A stretch of DNA of 41,327 nucleotides from an uncultured Clostridia bacterium (GCA_959602045.1 CAUGRT010000026.1:1-41327); one strand, 5' to 3'; positions 22,014-29,722 are shown, counted from the stretch's first letter. The notes: generated by a model not told the origin, from the sequence alone. Numbers and translations are program-made.

Positions 22014-24614
22014 ATGAAAACAAAGTTAATCACAGCGCTGGCGACAATGGCAATGCTTTTGCTTTGCGCTGCACCTGCCCTTGCGGCAAATGTCACACCG
22101 GTGGACATCCGTTTCACAAAGCATGGCGGCGGACAATTTCTGTACTGCAACAACCCTGAATTTATCAGTGAAAAAGATCTCTCAACAGACGAAAATCCCA
22201 ATCCGGTCTATATGATGAAACAGGAGGGTCTAAAGCCGGGAAAATACTCGGTCTTTTTCTGTTTCTATAACTGGACGCCGTTTGATGTGGAGCCGGATAT
22301 TGAGTTTGTTTCCGACAATGCCAAAATCACGGTCAATTCTGTCGGCTACTACATCCCCAAGGGCTGGGACTACTGGGATTGTCTTGGCGCATGGTCGGAT
22401 TATTGGGGATTGAATATCCGAACGATTGATGGTTTAACGCAATATGTTCCCTATCAAAATCAAGACCTCCCCAAAACGTTTACATTGAAGAAATCCAACG
22501 AATGGATTCATAACTATATCTATAACTACAATTCCGTATCGCCGAAAGTTACATTTAATATGTTGGTGGATTTCACGATCGAAAGCGGTACGGCGGATGT
22601 GAATTTTGCAGCGCTCAAATCCTACGATGTTCTGGGCGATCGCTCCCATCATTCTGCAAAGGCAACGCAATCCCCGTATAAAAATGATACCGCCATCAAG
22701 GGCATCGAACGGGAATCCCTGCCGATTGTCGAAACGAATCTGAATGTTGAGGTCACTTCAAAAATGCATGACGGTACGGCGATTCCGGTACGGGTGTACA
22801 ACCAGTATTTCCCTGCCGGCAACACCTATGATTATTGGATGACGAACATCAACCCCAATCGGGACGCGTATGCCTATAGCAAGGAATGCAGCACAGAATC
22901 GGATATGCTTTCCTTTGAGCTGAAGGATAAAAGCAAGTTGAGCTATTACGGCTCCGGCGTTGCCTATTCCAATCGGGACGATGTATGGCATTTTGATATT
23001 TACCACCACAACACAACCGCCTACGAAAACGGCTGTCCCTCAAAAAATTCCACCTCGCACGTCCCGAACGATAAGCTGCCGGAAAACCTGGATATTCAAA
23101 ATCCGCCGAATCTGGATTACGAGTTTAATCTCGGCAATTTCGGCGTAACCACCCGATACCATTTGAATCTGAAAAACAGTGATACCCGAAAACGCAGCAT
23201 CAACTACTACATTGACGCAAGCTTTTCTTCCTGTATCGTGGCGGTTCGGGATAAAAAAGGCAATCTGCTTAACCCCTATACGCTGTCCCAAACTCACGCT
23301 TTCGCACAGTCTAAGGGAATCAACTGGCAGAAAAAAACAGACTATATGTTTAGTACGATGCTTGAACCCGGCGAAACCAAAGCGCTGATTTTGGATGTCA
23401 CGCTTCCGACCAACTGTTACGGCGGCATCGTCAACGGCTTGACGGCAGATTCCAAGCTGCTGTGCGAGCCGAAAGATATTATTGAATTTCCCGAAAAAAC
23501 CGAAGTCTACCCCTATGATACGGAAACCTGGTTTGACGGATACCAAACCATGCGCTGGCAGGACGGAGAATTGTACATTTATAAGGATCAATGGAGCAAG
23601 GTATCACTCCCCGAAGAAACGAAAAAGCTGTTTGCCGGACGAACAAAGGATATTCGGCTCACCAAAACCTCTTCCGGTTACATCGCGCGCTTTGCCGGGT
23701 ATGACCAATACGGCGGCAATATCGCGGACGATACCAATGAAAATAAGCTATATATTCTGGATAACAAATTCGCCTATGTCAAGACGATCCCCATGCCCTC
23801 CTACGTTTGGGAAAGCCTTTATGCGGATGGCATTACCTACGTCCGCACCGACAAAATCTACGAAAGCGCCAACGGCATTACCTTTACCGAAAGCACACGT
23901 TCCGAAATGCCGATTACCGATGGAAAAAGTATTCTGGAAAAGCGCGAGGACGGTTGGTACATCCGTTATAACGGCAAAAAGGAATTTGAGAAAATAAACT
24001 TTGCCTACCCAGAGGTGACGGAAATCCGTGCCGCAGATCATACCTATTATATGATCCGTTCGCTGAAAAATTACGATACCGACCCCGATACCGGCAATTT
24101 CCTGGCAGTTTCAACGGACGGCGTCAACTACCGCGACTTTTGGATGCCGAATTATCAGCTGCGTTTCATGCGCTTGGACGCGGTCGGTGATCGGCTATAT
24201 GCCGTAGGCAGAACTGACGTGACGGAACGGAACCGTGCCGATTATGAGAGCGGCGTGATCTTAAAAACACCGAAAGGCTATCTTTCTCTGAACGGTACGC
24301 TTGAGAAATTCGATGCGGATACTTGTCTGGATTTGAATTACCTTGCCGAAGTCTTTGATATAACCGTTACGCGTGAAAATACACCGGAGGGCGAGGTGCG
24401 CGCAACTGCGGAGTATAACGGAAACACCGTAACGCTGATAACCGGAACCAACGTACTGTATCACGGCGATAAATCCCGTTTTGTCGGAACGGCACCCTAT
24501 AAGGACGGGAACAGTATTTATGTCCCGTTCGGAGAATTTATGGAGGTTCTTGGCTTTGATGTAACCTATGACGAGAAAACCTCAACTGTGAATGTCACTG
24601 AAAAAACCGAATAA
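22014..24614 (+). CDS. Secreted protein with C-terminal copper-amine-oxidase-like (stalk) domain
   Basis: An 866-aa exported protein, function unknown. The signal peptide is KLITALATMAMLLLCAAPAL followed by AAN. Residues about 25-490 are Tyr/Asn/Trp-rich with no motif I recognise (for example YYIPKGWDYWDCLGAWSDYW). Residues about 500-770 contain short repeats of the pattern 'DG-YxxW' separated by beta strands (YADGITYVRTDKIYESANGI, STDGVNYRDFWMPNYQ), suggesting a beta-propeller of the sialidase/BNR sort; that is inferred. The last 95 residues are a stalk domain (LDLNYLAEVFDITVT, NSIYVPFGEFMEVLGFDVTY), shared with the protein at 12125. The start ATG 22014 has AAAGGA nine nt upstream. A terminator follows. 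Confidence 0.85.
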   Translation: MKTKLITALATMAMLLLCAAPALAANVTPVDIRFTKHGGGQFLYCNNPEFISEKDLSTDENPNPVYMMKQEGLKPGKYSVFFCFYNWTPFDVEPDIEFVSDNAKITVNSVGYYIPKGWDYWDCLGAWSDYWGLNIRTIDGLTQYVPYQNQDLPKTFTLKKSNEWIHNYIYNYNSVSPKVTFNMLVDFTIESGTADVNFAALKSYDVLGDRSHHSAKATQSPYKNDTAIKGIERESLPIVETNLNVEVTSKMHDGTAIPVRVYNQYFPAGNTYDYWMTNINPNRDAYAYSKECSTESDMLSFELKDKSKLSYYGSGVAYSNRDDVWHFDIYHHNTTAYENGCPSKNSTSHVPNDKLPENLDIQNPPNLDYEFNLGNFGVTTRYHLNLKNSDTRKRSINYYIDASFSSCIVAVRDKKGNLLNPYTLSQTHAFAQSKGINWQKKTDYMFSTMLEPGETKALILDVTLPTNCYGGIVNGLTADSKLLCEPKDIIEFPEKTEVYPYDTETWFDGYQTMRWQDGELYIYKDQWSKVSLPEETKKLFAGRTKDIRLTKTSSGYIARFAGYDQYGGNIADDTNENKLYILDNKFAYVKTIPMPSYVWESLYADGITYVRTDKIYESANGITFTESTRSEMPITDGKSILEKREDGWYIRYNGKKEFEKINFAYPEVTEIRAADHTYYMIRSLKNYDTDPDTGNFLAVSTDGVNYRDFWMPNYQLRFMRLDAVGDRLYAVGRTDVTERNRADYESGVILKTPKGYLSLNGTLEKFDADTCLDLNYLAEVFDITVTRENTPEGEVRATAEYNGNTVTLITGTNVLYHGDKSRFVGTAPYKDGNSIYVPFGEFMEVLGFDVTYDEKTSTVNVTEKTE

Positions 24615-24647
24615 AAAGGGACAACGCTCCTTTCCCAAAAGCGGAAC

Positions 24648-24692
24648 AAAACTCATATATACTGCATATACTGTGGTATATATGAGTTTTTT
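24648..24692 (+). terminator. Intrinsic terminator of the stalk-domain secreted protein gene
   Basis: AAAACTCATATAT pairs with ATATATGAGTTTT around a 17-nt loop and is followed by further Ts. It lies 33 bases after the stop at 24614. Confidence 0.75.
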
Positions 24693-24727
24693 ATATATCC
24701 TCGGTAAAAGGAAAGAGGTGAAAAATC

Positions 24728-24952
24728 ATGCCGAATATGAATGATCTGCTGCGCAGCTTTAATCAGAATCAGCTTCGCGAAATCAACGATTTTCTCAACA
24801 GCTCTCAAGGGCGGAAAATTAAAAATAAAATCAATTCCTCCAATAAAAACGAACTGCTGCGCGAATTTCAAAAGCTGGATCCCAAGGTTGTCAACAGCCG
24901 TTTAAAAAGCTTGAGCAAACAGGATATTTTGAAGATTATCAATAATTTATAA
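24728..24952 (+). CDS. Small basic protein of unknown function
   Basis: A 74-aa protein, mostly predicted helix, rich in Lys, Asn and Leu: NDLLRSFNQNQLREINDFLN and KLDPKVVNSRLKSLSKQDIL. No signal peptide or membrane segment. A good ribosome site (GAGGTG, nine nt before ATG) supports it as a real gene. It is the first of three small genes on the plus strand (with 25280 and 25622); hairpin copies F and G lie between it and the second. The layout resembles a small clostridial three-gene set seen near sporulation or envelope genes in my recollection, which is not verified. I do not recognise a family. Confidence 0.7.
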   Translation: MPNMNDLLRSFNQNQLREINDFLNSSQGRKIKNKINSSNKNELLREFQKLDPKVVNSRLKSLSKQDILKIINNL

Positions 24953-24998
24953 TAGAATAATCGGAGCGATGATTGTAAAAATTCAAGGTTTCCGGTAT

Positions 24999-25093
24999 GG
25001 GGGCAGCAAGTGTTTTTGATTTTATGAAGGCGAGTTCCGCGCATCGTAGCGGATGTCTGAGCCGGAATAAAATTAAAAATACTTGCTGCCCCC
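24999..25093 (+). repeat. Long-armed hairpin repeat, copy F
   Basis: Arms 24999-25025 and 25067-25093 (27 bp) pair with two G-U wobbles on the plus strand. The outer arm (GGGGGCAGCAAGTG) is unrelated to other copies, but the inner TTTTTG and TAT and the core (GGCGAGTTCCGCGCATCG, TAGCGGATG, TCTGAGCC) match. Together with copy G it occupies the 327-bp gap between two small genes; nothing else is seen there. Confidence 0.9.
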
Positions 25094-25123
25094 ACCAAGA
25101 GCCATAGCTTTGAACTCTCGAAA

Positions 25124-25216
25124 GAAGTATCATCTGTTTTTTGGTCTATGAAGGTGAGTTCCGCGCATCGTAGCGGATGTTTGAGCCGTAATAGAGCGAA
25201 AAACAGATGATACTTC
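25124..25216 (+). repeat. Long-armed hairpin repeat, copy G
   Basis: Arms 25124-25149 and 25191-25216 (26 bp) pair with one G-U wobble and one G-G mismatch. The core has GGTGAGTT (C to T in the first block) and TTTGAGCC. Same orientation as copy F, 30 bp downstream. Confidence 0.9.
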
Positions 25217-25279
25217 CCCCATTTGGATCGTTGGTTTTTATAATCACCTGCTATCATCAAAGAAAAGGAGGAATGTGAT

Positions 25280-25579
25280 ATGGCAGACGCGATGGAAACG
25301 CTGAAAGGGATTCTCGGTGACGGAGCCGAGGATAAAATCAAAAATGTCATGGACTCGCTTTCCGCAGGCGGCGGCAACAGTGGCGGTTTGGATTCCGGAA
25401 GCTTAGACTATATTCTTCAAATGAAGGACTTAATCGGCAAGCTTTCCACCAGTCATAATGACCCGCGTTCCAACCTGCTGATGTCCTTAAGACCGTACAT
25501 GCGTACCAGCAGGCAAAGCTCCATTGACAGCGCGGTAAAGCTGCTGAATCTGAGCAAGCTTGCAATGCTGTTTAAATAA
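25280..25579 (+). CDS. Small protein of unknown function
   Basis: A 99-aa protein without signal peptide or membrane segment. An acidic helix at the start (METLKGILGDGAEDKIKNVM) and a Gly/Ser spacer (SAGGGNSGGLDSGS) precede a basic helical half (NDPRSNLLMSLRPYMRTSRQ, SIDSAVKLLNLSKLAMLFK). A strong AAAGGAGG lies eight nucleotides before ATG. Hairpin copies F and G lie upstream; the proline-rich small protein gene follows 42 bp later and is probably co-transcribed. I recognise no family. Confidence 0.75.
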   Translation: MADAMETLKGILGDGAEDKIKNVMDSLSAGGGNSGGLDSGSLDYILQMKDLIGKLSTSHNDPRSNLLMSLRPYMRTSRQSSIDSAVKLLNLSKLAMLFK

Positions 25580-25621
25580 CAGCGCCCACTCAAAATTTCA
25601 ATTCCAGCGGAGGTGGCGGAT

Positions 25622-25870
25622 ATGTATAAATCTTATAGCTATCACAATATGCCGAAGGCAATCACAGAAAAGCCCAAGCCGCCTCCGGCTGTGCCGGCAC
25701 CGCCGCCGGAAAAGCCTAAAAAGCCGGAAAATTCCGGCGGTCTTTTCGGCGGTATCGAAACAGATGACATTATCCTAATCATTGTTGCCGCGGCATTGCT
25801 GCTGGACGACTGCGATGATAAGCTGCTGCTTGCGGCGCTGGCATTCATCTTTTTCGCGGATTTCTTCTGA
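25622..25870 (+). CDS. Small protein with proline-rich middle and hydrophobic acidic C-terminus
   Basis: An 82-aa protein. The N-terminus is Tyr/Ser/His-rich (MYKSYSYHNMPKAITEK), then a Pro/Lys stretch (PKPPPAVPAPPPEKPKKP), then ENSGGLFGGIETDDI and a hydrophobic tail broken by DDCDDK (LIIVAAALLLDDCDDKLLLA, LAFIFFADFF). The tail resembles two short hydrophobic helices around an acidic turn. The start is ATG 25622, eight nt after GGAGG; the in-frame GTG at 25613 overlaps the ribosome site and is less likely. Such small Pro-rich, LLL-DDCDD proteins occur in clostridia in my recollection, possibly spore- or membrane-associated, but I cannot assign a role. Confidence 0.75.
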   Translation: MYKSYSYHNMPKAITEKPKPPPAVPAPPPEKPKKPENSGGLFGGIETDDIILIIVAAALLLDDCDDKLLLAALAFIFFADFF

Positions 25871-25898
25871 TAAAATCATTCTGCACCAGAGATTTTTA

Positions 25899-25927
25899 TT
25901 GACAAAATTTATTTTTACGGATATAAT
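25899..25927 (+). promoter_or_regulatory. Perfect-consensus promoter of the SDR gene
   Basis: TTGACA (25899-25904), 17-nt spacer, TATAAT (25922-25927): full sigma-A consensus at both boxes. Transcription should start about 25 nt before the GTG start. Confidence 0.9.
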
Positions 25928-25958
25928 GGAGTCAATAAGAATGAGATGAGGTTGGATT

Positions 25959-26660
25959 GTGAGAAACGTATTCATAACCGGCGGAAGCCGCGGAATCGGA
26001 AAAGCCTGCGTCGAAAAATTCACTGCTTTGGGCGATCGGGTTTTCTTTACTTATAAAAACAGCGCAGAGGCTGCGGCAGAGCTTTGCCGCAAAACCGGCG
26101 CGATCATGCTGAAAGCCGGCGAACCGAAGCTTTTAAAAGAACAAATTGAAAGCTATGGCACGTTAGATGTTTTAATTAATAATGCCGGAATCGCACAGCA
26201 AAAGCTGTTCCAGAGTATCACCGATGAGGACTGGGATCAGATGTTTTCGGTCAATATCCGTGATATGTTTCGGATCACACGCGAATTTTACGGCGATTTT
26301 ATTCAAAAGAAAAGCGGAAAAATCGTGAATATCGCGTCAATGTGGGGGATCTCCGGCGCCAGCTGCGAGGTTCATTACAGCGCATCCAAAGCGGCGGTAA
26401 TCGGGTTTACACGCGCACTGGCAAAGGAGGCGGGACTTTCCGGCGTTTACGTCAACTGCATTGCCCCCGGCGTGATTGACACGGACATGAACAGCGGCTT
26501 GGACGCACAAACCAAAGCGGAGCTGGCAGAGGAAACGCCCCTGGGCAGACTCGGCACCGCGGAGGAGGTTGCGGAGCTGGCGGCATTTTTATGTTCTGAA
26601 AAAGCGTCCTTTATCACCGGGCAGGTCATTACATGCGACGGTGGATTTTTGGGGATTTGA
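25959..26660 (+). CDS. Short-chain dehydrogenase/reductase, FabG-like
   Basis: NAD(P)-dependent oxidoreductase of the classical SDR family, 233 aa, cytoplasmic. TGGSRGIG (residues 7-14) is the cofactor-binding motif, NNAG is 74-77, and the catalytic residues are Ser127 (NIASMWG), Tyr140 and Lys144 (HYSASKAAV). CDGGF near the C-terminus matches 3-oxoacyl-ACP reductase (FabG) and many sugar/steroid-type SDRs, so the substrate cannot be settled; there are no fatty-acid genes around. The start is GTG 25959, seven to eight nt after GAGG. It has its own perfect-consensus promoter, and rnpB with its own promoter follows. A single-gene unit. Confidence 0.93.
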   Translation: MRNVFITGGSRGIGKACVEKFTALGDRVFFTYKNSAEAAAELCRKTGAIMLKAGEPKLLKEQIESYGTLDVLINNAGIAQQKLFQSITDEDWDQMFSVNIRDMFRITREFYGDFIQKKSGKIVNIASMWGISGASCEVHYSASKAAVIGFTRALAKEAGLSGVYVNCIAPGVIDTDMNSGLDAQTKAELAEETPLGRLGTAEEVAELAAFLCSEKASFITGQVITCDGGFLGI

Positions 26661-26671
26661 AAAAATAATGC

Positions 26672-26700
26672 TTGTAAATGATGATGAAGTATGATATAAT
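26672..26700 (+). promoter_or_regulatory. Promoter of rnpB
   Basis: -35 TTGTAA (26672-26677), a 17-nt spacer and -10 TATAAT (26695-26700), with the predicted start of transcription at about 26707, right at the first base of the P1 stem of RNase P RNA. Confidence 0.8.
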
Positions 26701-26708
26701 ATTAATTT

Positions 26709-27038
26709 GTGAGTAAGTCAGACAATCGCGCCCGTTTTGGGTGAGGAAAGTCCGGGCTCCATAGAGCAGGGATGCCGGCTAACGGCCGGTGAAGGCGACT
26801 TCAAGGATAGTGCAACAGAAAATAAATGCCCGTATTCGTACGCGGCGATTGTGGAAATGTGAGGTAAGAGCTCACAGGGAAGATGGCAACTGAATTCCCG
26901 TGTAAACCCCATCCGGAGCAACTTTGAGAACGATAAGCTATGCTCGGCGTGTTCTCTTGCAAGGCTTGAGTCTGCCGGTAACGGCAGAACCAGATAGATG
27001 ATTGTCCGATACAGAACCCGGCTTACAGACTTGCTCAC
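26709..27038 (+). ncRNA. rnpB: RNase P RNA (catalytic RNA subunit of RNase P)
   Basis: Ribozyme that removes 5' leaders from tRNA precursors. The universal conserved segments are present: GAGGAAAGTCCGGGCTCC at 26741, ATAGAGCAGG and GCCGGCTAACGGCCGG next, GTGCAACAGAAA, then AAACCCCATCCGGAGCAA, and AGATAGATGATTG with ACAGAACCCGGCTTACAG near the 3' end. The terminal helix P1 is GTGAGTAAGTC (26709) paired with GACTTGCTCAC (ending 27038). The length of about 330 nt is within the usual bacterial range. I have not modelled the full fold, so A-type versus B-type is not settled. Confidence 0.97.
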
Positions 27039-27054
27039 TTTTTTATTGCAAAGA

Positions 27055-27107
27055 AAAACATATGCCAAGCGCGAATCTTTCCGATTCGGCTCGGCATATG
27101 TTTTTTT
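27055..27107. terminator. Bidirectional terminator between rnpB and the lectin-domain gene
   Basis: AAAACATATGCCAAGC and GCTCGGCATATGTTTT enclose an inner stem (AATC/GATT) and are flanked by an A tract and a T tract. On the minus strand the TAA stop at 27106-27108 overlaps the outer edge of the hairpin. Confidence 0.8.
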
Positions 27108-29421
27108 ATTCGGTGAGCCACTTGCTTTCCGGAATTTCTTCGATGTTGGTGATCGGTTTCATGGAATAAACACTGTCCCATACCATGATTTTTATGGTGT
27201 CCATATCACCCATAAGCGCAAATGTTTCTGGGCTTTTGCTATATGTACGCTTCTCAATACCAATCAGCTTTCCCTCTTTATAACATGCAGCCAGAATATC
27301 TGGATTTCCATCAATATATTTTAGCTCTATATTGCATAGTTTATAGCTACCATAATCCGATACGCTTGTTTGTGTATAAGGGATAATTTTCCATACCGCA
27401 TACAATGTAATGTCCGAACTGGCAGTATAAAAGCCGCCGGAAACATATTCCGGTTCGGTTGCATCCTTTGAGCTTGCCCAACCGAGAAATCTATAACCCT
27501 CACGAGTGGGTATGAGGTCTGTTATGGGAGCAGTTTGTCCGCAATTATATGTTTGTGCTGCAATATTACCATTTCCTCCGTTTAAATTATAAGAGACTGT
27601 ATAGATTGTGCGCTCCCATTGAGCATATAAAGTTAAATCCGCATTTTCGGAATAAGTGTCACCGGGTTGATATGATTTTCCCATCCCATCTGCTTTTGTA
27701 TTCCAATTTTTAAATTTATAGCCGGATCGTGTAGGCTTTACAGTTGTTAAATTAAGATTATTTCCCTGCGTTTTTGTTTGACTACCCGGCGCATTAATTC
27801 CCCCATTAGAATTAAATGTTATTTTATAACTTTGTAATTTCACTTCGCATATAAAACCTGCTTGATAACCTAACGCCAAATCATTCCATTTCCCTTGTTT
27901 TGTAATAGCCAGATAATCTTCTTCATTTTTATTGTTCGGCTCCCCGGATTCCCAATTTGTATACAACCATGTTTCCCCCGTCACCCATTTCCAATCACCT
28001 TCTTTTTCTTTATCACTGGCGCCTATGAAATAATATGTATTTTCATGACGTGCTGCTTCATTTTCCAATAGTTTATTTTCAGATTCTGATGTAATGGTTG
28101 CAAGATGACCGCCTATCAGTTCACAATATTGTTTTAATTCATCCCAATTCAAACTATACGGATTTTCAAAAAACATATATCTGCTAACATTGTTTTGTAC
28201 CTCACTTATAGGTGAATACCCTTTGCTATTTACTAAGACAAGCTGCCCAATACAAGTATTGTTTCCACATTCATCATAAGCATAGATATGGGTTTTATAA
28301 ATACCGCTCTCATTGTTGTGATCGGAAATATTTACTCTAAAGATAACAGTATTATTTTTTATTGTACCTGAACATTTTGTACAAACATTCCATTCACTGC
28401 ATAAATCGTCTTGAGAATTATATGCTGTCCACGTGGGAAATTGTACCCTATCCAACTTTTTATTATCCGTCACCTCACACTGTATCGTATATCCAAGGCT
28501 ATCCTTTTGAGTAACTTTAACATTTTTAATAACCGGCGGCTCTGTATCTCGATAAACATTTATAGTAATGCTGGATGATGATGTATTTCCAGCTGAATCA
28601 TATGCATAAATATGTGTATAATATATTCCCTCTTCATTATTATGATCCGCCATTTTTACGCAAAATGTGTAATAATTCCCATTCCGTGTGCCTTTTGACT
28701 TACTATTTTCTGTAGCCCATTGACTATCCAAATCATCCTGATCATTGTTAGCTGTCCATGTAGGGAATAAAACCTTTGCAACACCAGTATTATCTATGAC
28801 CTTACAAGATACAATATATCCATCTGAAGTTCTCTTATATGTTACATCGCTAATTTGAGGACTTTCTGTATCTTTTTCTCCCACTCCATCCAAAGTTCTT
28901 ACCCAATTATCTTTCTGAGTTTCTATATACCCATACCCATTTCGTTTGGTATTTGCGGTTTCCCAGATTCGCTGTGAAATCCAACTGCTGATTTGTGACT
29001 TCGTTGTACTTCTCCATGCAACTTTATTTGTTCCTCCAGCTCCATTACAATCCACAAAATACACGGTGTTACCGGATATATTTGTTACAACAATTGAATG
29101 ATCCCAGTATGAAGAACGATAGCGAACATGATCCCCTACGCATAAATTATCCACATTTCCATGCACATAAAATTGACGGCAATCTTCATTAAACAATCTG
29201 TAACACACCTCAACCGCAAATCCCATACACTGTGTTGCATTATGATAATTTCCGTAATTTGTATCTCCATCTCGAAAACCCACTGTATTTCTAAGTGTAT
29301 CCAATTTTTGTTTCATTTCCTCAGCAGAAATGGCGGATGCCTGTGCTTGCTTTCCAATTATGCCCGGTATATAAAACACACACATAGCAATAAGAAATAA
29401 TCCTATCAATTTCTTTTTCAT
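27106..29421 (-). CDS. Secreted multidomain protein: CHAP-like peptidase, Bsp-type repeats, C-type lectin domain, InlB-type repeats
   Basis: A 771-aa exported protein. Signal peptide: KKLIGLFLIAMCVFYIPGII. Residues about 32-150 look like a cysteine peptidase/amidase of the CHAP or NlpC-like fold: Cys65 (NATQCMGFAVEVC), His108 (SYWDHSIVV) and Asp124 as a candidate triad. Two similar beta domains follow (about 180-285 and 290-390), each with FPTWTA, DHNNE and HIYAYD, as in the GBS Bsp-like repeat family. Residues about 410-525 form a C-type lectin domain (YFIGASDKEKEGDWKW, EPNNKNEEDYLAI, KWNDLALGYQAGFICE). Two InlB_B/Flg_new repeats follow (FNSNGG...GYKFKNW and YNLNGG...GYRFLGW). Base composition is visibly more AT-rich than the neighbours, a sign of transfer. 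The start has GGAGGG seven nt upstream, and the leader is structured. It likely binds glycans and cuts wall peptides. Confidence 0.88.
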   Translation of the reverse strand: MKKKLIGLFLIAMCVFYIPGIIGKQAQASAISAEEMKQKLDTLRNTVGFRDGDTNYGNYHNATQCMGFAVEVCYRLFNEDCRQFYVHGNVDNLCVGDHVRYRSSYWDHSIVVTNISGNTVYFVDCNGAGGTNKVAWRSTTKSQISSWISQRIWETANTKRNGYGYIETQKDNWVRTLDGVGEKDTESPQISDVTYKRTSDGYIVSCKVIDNTGVAKVLFPTWTANNDQDDLDSQWATENSKSKGTRNGNYYTFCVKMADHNNEEGIYYTHIYAYDSAGNTSSSSITINVYRDTEPPVIKNVKVTQKDSLGYTIQCEVTDNKKLDRVQFPTWTAYNSQDDLCSEWNVCTKCSGTIKNNTVIFRVNISDHNNESGIYKTHIYAYDECGNNTCIGQLVLVNSKGYSPISEVQNNVSRYMFFENPYSLNWDELKQYCELIGGHLATITSESENKLLENEAARHENTYYFIGASDKEKEGDWKWVTGETWLYTNWESGEPNNKNEEDYLAITKQGKWNDLALGYQAGFICEVKLQSYKITFNSNGGINAPGSQTKTQGNNLNLTTVKPTRSGYKFKNWNTKADGMGKSYQPGDTYSENADLTLYAQWERTIYTVSYNLNGGNGNIAAQTYNCGQTAPITDLIPTREGYRFLGWASSKDATEPEYVSGGFYTASSDITLYAVWKIIPYTQTSVSDYGSYKLCNIELKYIDGNPDILAACYKEGKLIGIEKRTYSKSPETFALMGDMDTIKIMVWDSVYSMKPITNIEEIPESKWLTE

Positions 29422-29615
29422 TTTCTATCCCTCCGTAAAATTAAAAAATGCGCCAATCCGAAGACTGACGCATAAAAAAATGCAAGCTCCGAATTGTCGC
29501 CAAACATATTCCAATATCTACACAACAGCACGCGTAAATAAGAGTCCGCATTTTTTTACAGAAGCAAAAAACACGCACTGCAATGTGCAACATATTTAAT
29601 TGGAATATATTTGGC
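29422..29615 (-). ncRNA. Structured 5' leader of the lectin-domain gene, candidate attenuator or riboswitch
   Basis: The RNA would begin at about 29615, where a 16-bp stem (minus strand: CCAAATATATTCCAAT with ATTGGAATATGTTTGG, one U-G) encloses about 83 nt including a small GCAC/GTGC hairpin. Downstream lies an intrinsic terminator (29441-29473), then GGAGGG and the ATG at 29421. An upstream AAAAAATGCG (29547-29556 region) is complementary to CGCATTTTTT of the terminator's 3' half, a possible antiterminator. I recognise no known riboswitch consensus or T-box motif. Confidence 0.6.
29441..29473 (-). terminator. Intrinsic terminator in the leader of the lectin-domain gene
   Basis: On the minus strand ATGCGTCAGTC, loop TTCG, GATTGGCGCAT, then TTTTTT. 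The 11-bp stem has two G-U pairs and a UUCG loop. It sits upstream of the ribosome site of the gene it would control. Confidence 0.8.
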
Positions 29616-29621
29616 ATTTTC

Positions 29622-29650
29622 ATCATATCATAAAATTTTCACTTTGTAAA
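29622..29650 (-). promoter_or_regulatory. Promoter of the lectin-domain gene
   Basis: On the minus strand, -35 TTTACA (29645-29650), a 17-nt spacer and -10 TATGAT (29622-29627), placing the RNA 5' end at the first base of the leader's closing stem. Confidence 0.65.
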
Positions 29651-29722
29651 TACTTTTTGGGAAAATTCATAAAACAAAATTTCATCTCGGAACATAAAAA
29701 AGAAGCTGCAAAAAGCATTGGG

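Noticed and set aside
29422..29615. T-box or c-di-GMP riboswitch in the lectin-gene leader
   Set aside because: The T-box sequence and the GEMM core motifs are absent on inspection. I therefore report it as unassigned.
29441..29626. A 61-codon frame across the leader of the lectin-domain gene
   Set aside because: It begins inside the -10 box, has no ribosome site and spans the terminator hairpin. The structured leader explains the sequence.
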